From contig URMF01000037.1 in NCBI GenBank assembly GCA_900548855.1, positions 1 to 34,553 on the forward strand: a stretch of 34,553 nt of DNA. The letters run 5' to 3'. The notes beneath the pieces are model-generated. The model saw only the letters and a program-made list of their open reading frames with translations. It was not told where the DNA came from and made no database searches. A program made the translations under genes and the position numbers. This stretch comes from an uncultured Eubacteriales bacterium. GTDB lineage: Bacteria; Bacillota; Clostridia; Lachnospirales; Lachnospiraceae. This document shows, one piece after another, positions 7,310 through 13,613 of this stretch (position 1 is the first letter of the stretch; every line of letters starts with the position of its first letter).

Positions 7310-7375
7310 AATGAGTATTCTTATATATTATATGCAGAAAAAATGATTTTGACAATAGAAATAATTGGAAAGGAG

Positions 7376-7822
7376 CTATCCGGCAGCATGCTTATCATCC
7401 GGATCAACCGGAGGAAAGCGTTTTTCCAGTTCTTCCGGAGTATCCGGAACGCCGTCAAATAAATCATGTTTTGGAGCTGCTAGAAGATTTTTAAAATGAT
7501 CCATCAGTTTTTTTCGCACATCCGGATCTAAGTCAAAATATGATTTCATGATTTCCAATTCCAAATCACTTGCACCGCGACTTTTTACAAATTCATCAAG
7601 GTTAAAAGTAGTGGATGAAATATATATAGGTTCAATGCCATTACGAAGCCAATTTTCATTTACACCAAATTCTCTGCAAATAAGTTTTATCATCGGTTCT
7701 TTAATTTCTACACGTCCACGTTCTAAGTTATTTATAACATCTCCGCTTACACCTAATTTCTGACCAAAAGCTACACGTGAAAGCCCAAGTTTTTCACGCA
7801 ACAAACGTATTCTGTCATTCAT
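7376..7822 (-). CDS. XRE-family repressor at the divergent control region
   Basis: 148 aa. The helix-turn-helix (about 4-58: LSRVAFGQKLGVSGDVINNLERG) and NENWLRNGI match Cro/C1 repressors. The tail TPEELEKRFPPVDPDDKHAAG shares TPEELEKRFPP with the XRE protein at 2590-3117. The gene faces the plus-strand operon starting at 7985 across about 160 bp of overlapping promoters and palindromes, the layout of a lambda-type switch. Inference: it is the main repressor of the leading operon and controls itself. No RecA-cleavage (LexA-like) domain and no neighbouring ImmA-type protease gene is visible. Confidence 0.88.
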   Translation of the reverse strand: MNDRIRLLREKLGLSRVAFGQKLGVSGDVINNLERGRVEIKEPMIKLICREFGVNENWLRNGIEPIYISSTTFNLDEFVKSRGASDLELEIMKSYFDLDPDVRKKLMDHFKNLLAAPKHDLFDGVPDTPEELEKRFPPVDPDDKHAAG

Positions 7823-7851
7823 TATGTCACCGCCTTTTTATTTATAAACAT

Positions 7852-7880
7852 AGCATATCATTATTATAATGGTTGGTCAA
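7852..7880 (-). promoter_or_regulatory. Repressor promoter with operator
   Basis: On the minus strand TTGACC (7880-7875) and TATGCT (7857-7852) are 17 bp apart. The -35 is inside the palindrome GGTTG-GT-CAACC (7871-7882), whose 11-mer recurs at 3842-3852. Confidence 0.7.
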
Positions 7881-7912
7881 CCAATAAAAATACATATAAT
7901 TGGTCGAAAAGG

Positions 7913-7941
7913 TTGACATACCAAATATATATTGATATATT
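7913..7941 (+). promoter_or_regulatory. Divergent promoter of the leading operon
   Basis: TTGACA (7913-7918) and TATATT (7936-7941) with a 17-bp spacer, the strongest -35 match here. It lies within repeated ATTGGT/ACCAAT half-sites, including the perfect inverted repeat ATTGGT-N6-ACCAAT at 7939-7956, so repressor binding would block it. Confidence 0.75.
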
Positions 7942-7984
7942 GGTAATACAACCAATGCTAATTAAGAGAAAGGAGATAATACAT

Positions 7985-8152
7985 ATGGATGAAAGAAAAG
8001 GTACAGAAACCATGATTGCAGTGGAAAATAAGCAGGAAACAATAGAGCTTGAGAATCTTTTAAACCAGCTCAGCCCGGATGAACAAAAATCTTTCCAGAT
8101 ATTTATGCAGGGTGTTCGATTCGCGAAAAATATGGCTAAAACAGGAAGGTAG
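7985..8152 (+). CDS. Small protein, first gene of the leading operon (55 aa)
   Basis: 55 aa: an acidic, helical protein (MDERKGTETMIAVENKQ; then LENLLNQLSPDEQKSFQIFM). LSPDEQKSFQIFMQG resembles short helices of small phage and ICE regulators, but no family is recognised. RBS AAAGGAG lies 8 nt before ATG. It is the first gene after the divergent promoter, the position often held by an antirepressor, Cro-like or excisionase gene; no DNA-binding motif is visible to support any of these. Confidence 0.7.
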   Translation: MDERKGTETMIAVENKQETIELENLLNQLSPDEQKSFQIFMQGVRFAKNMAKTGR

Positions 8153-8170
8153 AGGAAAGAAAAGGGCATG

Positions 8171-8180
8171 GTGATATCAC
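8171..8180. promoter_or_regulatory. Perfect 10-bp palindrome
   Basis: GTGATATCAC in the gap between the first and second small genes. Possibly an operator; no second copy was seen. Confidence 0.25.
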
Positions 8181-8215
8181 TATAAAACTATCATTGTAAG
8201 AAGATATGCGCTAAG

Positions 8216-8422
8216 ATGGGTTCACAACGATATCAGAAAGGAAGTGATTTTACGGATAAAGAAAAGGAATTAACGCCCGATCAGCTTTCAGATGCGAAAC
8301 ACTTATCTGAAATCATTAACAGTGTTTCATCTGGAAAATGTTCGATATTCGAGAGTGTGATGCTGGCATATCTGAATGGAATGGAAGCCGGTATGGTATA
8401 TGGCAAAGATGATATTTCATAA
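8216..8422 (+). CDS. Small ICE protein, unrecognised (68 aa)
   Basis: 68 aa. The core LTPDQLSDAKHLSEIINS and SIFESVMLAYLNGMEAGM forms two amphipathic helices and is the best-conserved-looking part. The start is uncertain: ATG 8216 has only a weak AAGAAG upstream, while a good AGAAAGGAAG at 8234-8243 has no in-frame ATG after it (an ACG follows). The protein may therefore be shorter by about 12 residues. It is the second gene of the leading operon and ends before a leader motif copy. Confidence 0.6.
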   Translation: MGSQRYQKGSDFTDKEKELTPDQLSDAKHLSEIINSVSSGKCSIFESVMLAYLNGMEAGMVYGKDDIS

Positions 8423-8434
8423 GCTGACTGCAAT

Positions 8435-8454
8435 CAGCGGTATTAGAAATAAGC
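8435..8454 (+). repeat. Leader motif copy 2
   Basis: CAGCGGTATTAGAAATAAGC, 30 nt before the start codon of the 59-aa gene. Nearly identical to the copy at 9704-9723. Confidence 0.65.
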
Positions 8455-8483
8455 ACAAAAAGAGAAGAAAGGATGGGAACCTT

Positions 8484-8663
8484 ATGAAGAAAACAGATCA
8501 GGATAACAGAGATAAGAACCAGGCAGAACGACTGAGAAAAACCTTAAAAAGTTTCGGAATCAACACCAGTGAAGAACTTGATCAGGCACTTGCTGCGTCA
8601 CTGGATGCAATGACAATCGGAATCATGACGGATGTGATCACAGCTCAGGCACATTCGGCATAA
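8484..8663 (+). CDS. Small helical protein, unrecognised (59 aa)
   Basis: 59 aa. A basic N-terminus (MKKTDQDNRDKNQAERLRK) is followed by LKSFGINTSEELDQALAASLD and a hydrophobic C-terminal helix. ATG 8484 is used because AGAAAGGATGG is at normal distance; an in-frame upstream extension overlaps the previous gene and has no RBS. It is preceded by a leader motif copy. The role is unknown; the size and place suggest an early-expressed accessory protein of conjugative entry. Confidence 0.65.
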   Translation: MKKTDQDNRDKNQAERLRKTLKSFGINTSEELDQALAASLDAMTIGIMTDVITAQAHSA

Positions 8664-8666
8664 AAG

Positions 8667-8691
8667 GAAAACGGTTTTCCAGTATTAGAAA
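8667..8691 (+). repeat. Leader motif copy 3
   Basis: GGAAAACGGTTTTCC forms a perfect 6-bp stem with loop CGG, immediately followed by AGTATTAGAAAG. It matches the minus-strand copy at 2243-2271 with one mismatch over 25 nt. No clear gene follows it before the DUF6037 gene; a 24-codon frame at 8731-8805 has no RBS. Confidence 0.6.
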
Positions 8692-8827
8692 GTGGCAATG
8701 GAAGACAGGGAAAAATAATATAAAGCGTTAATGATGGAATGGCTTCAACTGCTCATTAAAAACAGAACAACATTTTATAATGGGCAGTTATGCCGCTCTA
8801 TGTGAAAAGATAAAGATTTAAAAGCAA

Positions 8828-9406
8828 TTATTTTATATGCCAGGGATTATAGAAAGTATCTTCTTCCTTTGCGATATGCGTCCATAGGGAACTTATATTG
8901 TTGACCCTGCAATAATCTGCAACTTCTTTTCCAAAATAAAATTCTGTTTTTTCAAAATTATGAGCTTTATTATGATCTTTTGTATGGTCATTCCATCCTT
9001 TAAAATATATTTTCTGTGCTTCGTCAATTGGCTTACATTTTAAAAAAGGAATCATATCTTTATAAGAATATTTATACCCAGAGTAGTGATCTGGAATTTT
9101 AGATGAAAGGAGTTTTAAGAAAACATTAGAAGTAAAGCCATCGTTTCTAAAAGACAGGTTTAAATATTTGCATAAATTATAATAATCGTCTTCTTTTAAT
9201 TCTGCTACAAAATTTTGATTTACTTTAACAACAAAGCCATAGTTCACAGTGTGTAAACCGACTAAAAGTTCATAACCTTCATGAACAATAGCGACGATGA
9301 CATCAAATTTTACTTTATATACAAATGAGAATTTGTCTTTGTCAACATTATTTTCTTTCATTTGGTTGACTAAATTTTTTAAGGTAGTGAATGTTAATTT
9401 ACTCAT
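8828..9406 (-). CDS. DUF6037-like protein
   Basis: 192 aa, soluble. The N-terminal pattern LKNLVNQMKENNVDKDKFSF, then KVKFDVIVAIVHEGYELLVG, fits DUF6037 as I remember it; function is unknown in that family. The C-terminal part has IYFKGWNDHTKDHNKAHNFEKT and FGKEVADYC, rich in His, Lys and Asp, but no proven active site. It has its own RBS (AGGAG) and opposes the surrounding operon, so it is an inserted cargo gene. It lies between leader motif copies 3 and 4 and starts 27 bp from the divergent 67-aa gene. Confidence 0.7.
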   Translation of the reverse strand: MSKLTFTTLKNLVNQMKENNVDKDKFSFVYKVKFDVIVAIVHEGYELLVGLHTVNYGFVVKVNQNFVAELKEDDYYNLCKYLNLSFRNDGFTSNVFLKLLSSKIPDHYSGYKYSYKDMIPFLKCKPIDEAQKIYFKGWNDHTKDHNKAHNFEKTEFYFGKEVADYCRVNNISSLWTHIAKEEDTFYNPWHIK

Positions 9407-9433
9407 AATGTTTTCTCCTAATGTAGTAAATAT

Positions 9434-9637
9434 ATGTTTATAAGCAAAGGTGATTATATAAAAATATTATGTGGGAACAACCATACACTTGATGGAAAAA
9501 TCGAAGATATTTGTTTAACTAATGATAATGGAGTGTTAGATGCCAATATTTTTTTGGTTCAACAGAAAGATTCAGAAGTTGAACCTTTTGGATCTGCAGT
9601 AGTTCCATTATCATACATAAAATCTATTTTATTATAA
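9434..9637 (+). CDS. Small beta-rich protein, unrecognised (67 aa)
   Basis: 67 aa: KGDYIKILCGNNHTLDGKIEDI followed by ANIFLVQQKDSEVEPFGSAVVPLSYIKSIL. The alternating pattern suggests a small SH3-like barrel. No clear ribosome binding site precedes ATG 9434. It is divergent from and adjacent to the DUF6037 gene, with AT content similar to that gene, and both seem to be one inserted cassette. A functional pairing is only inferred from position. Confidence 0.5.
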   Translation: MFISKGDYIKILCGNNHTLDGKIEDICLTNDNGVLDANIFLVQQKDSEVEPFGSAVVPLSYIKSILL

Positions 9638-9703
9638 CACCATCAAAATTATACCAAAATGACATCAGAAGTTCAATAGCATAAATGATCGTCTGACAGG
9701 AAG

Positions 9704-9723
9704 CAGCGGTATTAGAAATAAAC
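9704..9723 (+). repeat. Leader motif copy 4
   Basis: CAGCGGTATTAGAAATAAAC, about 34 nt before the start of the 51-aa gene. Confidence 0.65.
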
Positions 9724-9757
9724 GTAAACAGATAAAAAGAGTATGGAGAAGGTAATT

Positions 9758-9913
9758 ATGACTAGAGAAGAGCAGGCAAAGATTATTTTAAGAGAAATTG
9801 ATGAGGTATATTCTGTATCAACCTACATGGAAAAATATGTTATCAATGCGATTATGGCGGGGTTGGATGAGATTTACAGCAAGGAAGAAAAAGACCGGAT
9901 CGATGAGAAATGA
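9758..9913 (+). CDS. Small helical protein, unrecognised (51 aa)
   Basis: 51 aa, MTREEQAKIILREIDEVYSV, then YMEKYVINAIMAGLDEIYS and a charged tail. GGAGAAGG precedes ATG 9758. It is predicted to be all-helical and acidic. INAIMAGLDE echoes the helix VMLAYLNGMEAG of the protein at 8216, so the small proteins may share a fold. It is preceded by leader motif copy 4 and followed by copy 5. Confidence 0.65.
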   Translation: MTREEQAKIILREIDEVYSVSTYMEKYVINAIMAGLDEIYSKEEKDRIDEK

Positions 9914-9932
9914 AAAATTGTGTCCGTACTGC

Positions 9933-9952
9933 CAGTGGTATTAGAAGTAACG
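9933..9952 (+). repeat. Leader motif copy 5
   Basis: CAGTGGTATTAGAAGTAACG, 37 nt before the start of the ribbon-helix-helix gene. Two or three differences from copies 2 and 4. Confidence 0.6.
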
Positions 9953-9989
9953 GGACGCAATATAAGCCAAAAGAAAAGGGAGGATAAGC

Positions 9990-10154
9990 ATGTTAAATCA
10001 AATGACAGTAAGAGCACCGGAAGAACTGCAGGAAGAATTAAAAATCAGAGCGGGCAAGCAGGGACTGACAAGAAATGCGCTGATCCTGAATATTTTATGG
10101 GATTGGATCAGAAAAGAAAAGGAGAGGGAGAAGAATGAGATACAGAGTAAATAA
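9990..10154 (+). CDS. Arc/CopG-like ribbon-helix-helix protein (54 aa)
   Basis: 54 aa. MTVRAPEELQEELKIRAGKQ followed by GLTRNALILNILWDWI has the strand-helix-turn-helix pattern of Arc/CopG repressors: a short strand with alternating residues (TVRAP), then an amphipathic helix, a GLTRNA turn and the second helix. The RBS GGGAGG is 6-7 nt upstream. Such proteins bind operators as dimers and would fit a regulator of the leading operon. Its 3' end overlaps a 21-codon frame. Confidence 0.75.
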   Translation: MLNQMTVRAPEELQEELKIRAGKQGLTRNALILNILWDWIRKEKEREKNEIQSK

Positions 10155-10200
10155 AACCGATCCGGTACGTTGGAATTGTCCATTGGATGGAGGGGAGTAG
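10135..10200 (+). CDS. Possible overlapping 21-aa micro-ORF
   Basis: ATG 10135 follows AAGGAGAGGGAGAAG and opens a 21-codon frame (MRYRVNKTDPVRWNC, then PLDGGE) that overlaps the end of the ribbon-helix-helix gene by 20 nt. The ribosome binding site is good and the overlap suggests translational coupling. No relative is known, and it may be chance. Confidence 0.3.
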   Translation: MRYRVNKTDPVRWNCPLDGGE

Positions 10201-10296
10201 AGGAAGATTAAGGGGTAGGGCAATTTCAAAAGATGTAACCAGGTAATGGAATTTTCCTTACATAATATATCACACAATACATGATAAGGTTAGAAA

Positions 10297-10317
10297 CTCC
10301 GGGCGTTTGTCCCGGAG
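10297..10317 (+). promoter_or_regulatory. GC-rich hairpin just before the next RBS
   Basis: CTCCGGG pairs with CCCGGAG across a 7-nt loop, ending 4 nt before AGGGAG. Without a T-run it is not a terminator; it may affect translation or mRNA stability. GGTTAGAAA at 10288-10296 looks like a degenerate leader motif. Confidence 0.4.
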
Positions 10318-10331
10318 AGAAGGGAGTTTAG

Positions 10332-10517
10332 ATGTTGTTGTCATTCGGAATGATGTTGAAGATTATAAATATTATTTTGATAGTTGAGATCTTTGCATTG
10401 TTTTCATTTCTTTTTTATCTGCGTTATAAGGCATATAAAGCAAAAGAAGAAACAGACAGATGGATAAAGAAAGTTGAGGAAGAGAGGAAAAGGAATGGAG
10501 AAAACAGAAAAGTTTGA
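10332..10517 (+). CDS. Small single-pass membrane protein (61 aa)
   Basis: 61 aa. Residues about 8-29 (MLKIINIILIVEIFALFSFLF compressed to one hydrophobic helix) form a transmembrane segment, followed by a basic, helical cytoplasmic tail (RYKAYKAKEETDRWIKKVEE). Positive residues after the helix favour an N-out, C-in orientation. RBS AGGGAG. Its end overlaps the start of the next gene by 23 nt, implying coupling. Function unknown. Confidence 0.65.
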   Translation: MLLSFGMMLKIINIILIVEIFALFSFLFYLRYKAYKAKEETDRWIKKVEEERKRNGENRKV

Positions 10518-11289
10518 TTGGGAGAATGATGCCAGGGAAAAACAAAAACAGGAAATTGCATCTATAAAGGGGAGAGAGCTTGTGTTACGACTTTCAGATC
10601 AGGATGTAGAAGAGATCTGTGAGTTGACAGGACGCTATGGAACAACAGTAGAAGAACTTCTGGAAAACTTTGTCGGTGATTTAATAGATGGTACATATTG
10701 CAATGGCAGCGATGAACATGAATATGCACGACGCTGGTTTGAAAGATGTGACCTTGGAATGTTTCCGGAGACAGATTTTGTGTCGTACATGTTAAATTCC
10801 TATGGCTCAGATCGGGTGGATGTGCTTATAGGATGCCAGGAAGAATTACAGGAAGTAGAAAATGAAATTTCAAAAAGCAAAGAGCAGTTATTGGAATATC
10901 AGAATAAGTTAAATGATTCCTCGTATGACTGGGAAAGAGAAGTGGCAGAAAGAGAACTGCCATGCCGGACAAGAGAAGAATGGGCCGAGATGATACAAGA
11001 AGACATTGATTATATGATCCAGGAAGAACTACCGCAAAATAAGCAGTATAGAGATCAGCTTCGGAAAGCAGTTCGTGAGGAATGGGAAGAATATAGGCAG
11101 TCACAACAGAATCGGGGAAAAAGTGTTGGGATATTTGAGGAGGACATGCAAAAATTGCAGCAATGGTATCTGAAAAAAGAACAGCTGCAGGAGGGAAAAG
11201 AAAAAGAGGAAGAACATCAGGAGGGAGCGGATAAAGAGGAGCAGCTGGATGAGAATGTTTGTGTGCGTCGTAATGGAAGGAAGAGATAG
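10495..11289 (+). CDS. Coiled-coil protein of the leading operon, unrecognised
   Basis: 264 aa, acidic, with no membrane segment. The first third contains LRLSDQDVEEICELTGRYG and TVEELLENFVGDLIDG, followed by a Cys/Trp-containing segment (YARRWFERCDLGMFPETDF). Residues about 120-250 are charged coiled coil (QEELQEVENEISKSKEQLLE; EEWEEYRQSQQNRGK). ATG 10495 after AGAGGAAAAGG is preferred to an upstream ATG seven codons earlier. Similar proteins are common in Lachnospiraceae conjugative elements, but I know no defined function. Confidence 0.75.
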   Translation: MEKTEKFDWENDAREKQKQEIASIKGRELVLRLSDQDVEEICELTGRYGTTVEELLENFVGDLIDGTYCNGSDEHEYARRWFERCDLGMFPETDFVSYMLNSYGSDRVDVLIGCQEELQEVENEISKSKEQLLEYQNKLNDSSYDWEREVAERELPCRTREEWAEMIQEDIDYMIQEELPQNKQYRDQLRKAVREEWEEYRQSQQNRGKSVGIFEEDMQKLQQWYLKKEQLQEGKEKEEEHQEGADKEEQLDENVCVRRNGRKR

Positions 11290-11291
11290 CT

Positions 11292-11765
11292 ATGTTATGC
11301 CAGCAGAAAAGAATTAATATAGATTCTCTTATTTATGATGATCAGAAAATGGATCAGCGGATGGAAAAAATCGCACAAAACATAAGAAGAGAACGTCAGA
11401 GAAGAGAAGTGTCATTATCGGAGCTGGCTGCAGCTGCAAATCTTTCTGTAAGCTGTGTTTCAAAAGCGGAATCAGCAAGAAGCACTGTCAGTTTGAAAAC
11501 GATACTAAAGATAGCGACAGCATTGGAAATTCCAGTATCTAAGCTGCTGGAGTCAGAAGAAAATATAGATGATGTATGGAACAAAAGCCGTATCAGGATT
11601 GAAATTGAACATGGAAACAGGGAAGTGTTTGAGCGGATTGTAGAAAATGCTTCTGAGGAAACAACAGAAATGATTTTGAATATGGCTGAAGAAATGATGA
11701 AATTGTTGAGAAAAAGTCAGAAACAGCAGATAAAGAACAGGGAAGGAGAGGAAATGGATGTCTGA
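11292..11765 (+). CDS. XRE-family regulator with C-terminal helical domain
   Basis: 157 aa. A helix-turn-helix spans about residues 30-85 (LSELAAAANLSVSCVSKAES; TILKIATALEIPVSKLLE). The C-terminal part is helical (ETTEMILNMAEEMMKLL). It resembles the protein at 34023-34397 in both halves, so the two flank the transfer region as paralogues. The first 20-25 residues before MDQRMEK look like an extension; a start near residue 20 is possible. The stop overlaps the ATG of the Toprim gene by 8 nt. Confidence 0.85.
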   Translation: MLCQQKRINIDSLIYDDQKMDQRMEKIAQNIRRERQRREVSLSELAAAANLSVSCVSKAESARSTVSLKTILKIATALEIPVSKLLESEENIDDVWNKSRIRIEIEHGNREVFERIVENASEETTEMILNMAEEMMKLLRKSQKQQIKNREGEEMDV

Positions 11766-12813
11766 ATATTTTTCAGAAGAATTGATTGCGCAGGCAAAAG
11801 AAACAAGCCTGACACAATTAGCAGAATATTATGGATATCATCCCAAGCATGTAGGCAACCGGCTATATACACTAACGGAGCATGATTCGGTAAGAATTTA
11901 TAATGACAGAACCTGGTATCGCTGGTCAAGGGCGGGAAATGGAAAAGAGAGCGGAGGATCACAAATTGATTTTCTGATGCAGTTCTGTGGGGTGGAATCG
12001 GTGCATGCGGCAATTCAGACTCTGTTGGAATTTCAGGGAATTTCCGTAGAGGACAGGCAATGGAAAAATACATTGAATGAAAAGGCGGCAATTCATCAGG
12101 CAGGAGAAATAAAGCCAAGGGAACACGCAGAGTTTGTTCTTCCGGAAGCAATGCCCGGAACCTATCGTAGAGCATATGCATATCTGATAAAGACAAGGGG
12201 ATTGTCACAGCAGATCGTAGACTATTTTGTGCGTGATCTTAAAATTTTATATGAGGAAAAAGAACACCACAACCTTGTTTTCCTGGGAAAGGATAAAGAT
12301 GGTATTGTCCGGTATGCCACCAAAAGAGGAACGGCGGATATTTATGGAAAGAAATACAGGGGAGATGTTGCCGGAAATGACAAGAATTACGGGATTAATA
12401 TCGTAAATGAAAAAAGTACGGAGTTAAAAGTCTTTGAGGCAAATATAGATCTGATGTCTTATATGGATATAAAAGGTGATTTTGAGAGTAATAAACTTGT
12501 ACTTGGAATGACTGCAGATAATCCATTAGTCCAGTTTTTAAAAGATCATCCCCACATAAAAAAGATCACATTCTGCATGGACAATGATGAAGCGGGTATG
12601 CTTGCCATGTTTGGGAATGAAGAAAAAGCCGGTTTACTGAAAAAGTATGAGATGCAGGGATATGAGACTGATACAGATACGGTTCCACAGGGGATTGGCT
12701 GTAAAGACTGGAATGAATATCTTATATATAAAAAGAATGGACAAGATATAGGACGTACAGAACCGATAGAAAATCATCAGGTAGAATATTCAAGAAAAAG
12801 GAAATGCAGATAA
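11758..12813 (+). CDS. DUF3991/Toprim-domain protein (primase-like)
   Basis: 351 aa. The N-terminal module (LTQLAEYYGYHPKHVGNRLY, then IYNDRTWYRWSRAGNGKESG and SQIDFLMQF) is the primase-like head seen before DUF3991 domains, without a CHC2 zinc finger. The DUF3991 region (about 125-200) contains SQQIVDYFVRDLKILYEE and NLVFLGKDKDGIVRYATKRG. The Toprim part includes VFEANIDLMSYM and the metal-binding FCMDNDEAG near residues 272-280. These proteins are typical of conjugative elements and may prime DNA synthesis after transfer. RBS GGAGAGG; translation coupled to the XRE gene. Confidence 0.88.
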   Translation: MSEYFSEELIAQAKETSLTQLAEYYGYHPKHVGNRLYTLTEHDSVRIYNDRTWYRWSRAGNGKESGGSQIDFLMQFCGVESVHAAIQTLLEFQGISVEDRQWKNTLNEKAAIHQAGEIKPREHAEFVLPEAMPGTYRRAYAYLIKTRGLSQQIVDYFVRDLKILYEEKEHHNLVFLGKDKDGIVRYATKRGTADIYGKKYRGDVAGNDKNYGINIVNEKSTELKVFEANIDLMSYMDIKGDFESNKLVLGMTADNPLVQFLKDHPHIKKITFCMDNDEAGMLAMFGNEEKAGLLKKYEMQGYETDTDTVPQGIGCKDWNEYLIYKKNGQDIGRTEPIENHQVEYSRKRKCR

Positions 12814-12848
12814 AAGAACAATAATATGAAAAAAAGAGGAGAGATTGT

Positions 12849-13613
12849 ATGAGCAGAGTAATCGCAGTAGCAAATCAAAAAGGCGGAATAGGAAAAACAA
12901 CAACAGCAGTAAATATAGCCTTTGATCTGGCAGAAATGGGGAAAAAGGTATTATTGATCGATACGGACGGACAGTGTAATTCTACAGATACCTGCAGAGC
13001 ACAGGTAGAAGGTGTAGCAACTTTATATGATCTGTTGTTTGAAAATGAGAGAGCGAGTGACTGTATTCAGCACATGGAAAAACTGGATGTGATCGCGTCT
13101 GATAAATTATTGAAGAATCCGGAAACAAAGTTTCCTGATGATGCAACCAGGTTATTTACATTATGTGATGCATGTGAAGAAATCCGGGAACAGTATGATT
13201 TTATCATTATTGATACACCGCCTACGCTGGGATGTATGCTGTCAAATGCATTGACATTTGCAGATGAGGTTGTGATACCGGTAACCTGTGATCGTTATGG
13301 AATGGAAGGAATCAGTGATCTTTATGTTACTATTCATGCAACGCAAAAATACACAAACAGGAATCTGCGTGTTACAGGAGTGCTTTTGAATAAATATAAA
13401 GAAAAAACTACGCTTTGCCGTGAGATCAGTGAGGCTCTTCCAAGCGTGCTGGCTATGTTTGAAACCACTGTTTTTGAAACAAAAGTAAGAGAATGCGAAG
13501 ATTGCAAGAAAGCTCAGTCGGCAAGAATGGGTGTTCAGGCATATAATGCAAAATGTACAACAGCGAAGGATTACTGGAATGTATGTGAGGAAATCGTTAG
13601 GAGGCGTGCATAA
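12849..13613 (+). CDS. parA: ParA-family partition ATPase
   Basis: 254 aa. The deviant Walker A motif KGGIGKTTT starts at residue 11, LLIDTDGQCN is the A' motif, and FIIIDTPPTLG is Walker B; AVNIAFDLAEMGKKV also fits the family. It would use ATP-dependent DNA binding to position or segregate the element together with the ParB partner. RBS GAGGAG. The stop overlaps the parB start as TAATG. The presence of ParAB and a replication-initiator-like gene suggests that the excised element can persist as a replicating circle, or that the window is from a plasmid. Confidence 0.93.
   Translation: MSRVIAVANQKGGIGKTTTAVNIAFDLAEMGKKVLLIDTDGQCNSTDTCRAQVEGVATLYDLLFENERASDCIQHMEKLDVIASDKLLKNPETKFPDDATRLFTLCDACEEIREQYDFIIIDTPPTLGCMLSNALTFADEVVIPVTCDRYGMEGISDLYVTIHATQKYTNRNLRVTGVLLNKYKEKTTLCREISEALPSVLAMFETTVFETKVRECEDCKKAQSARMGVQAYNAKCTTAKDYWNVCEEIVRRRA

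Noticed and set aside
7169..7462. 97-codon ORF on the plus strand
   Set aside because: It crosses the inverted-repeat element and runs antisense into the XRE repressor gene; no RBS.
8731..8805. 24-codon ORF after leader motif copy 3
   Set aside because: No convincing RBS; might be a remnant of a replaced small gene, but not supportable as a CDS.
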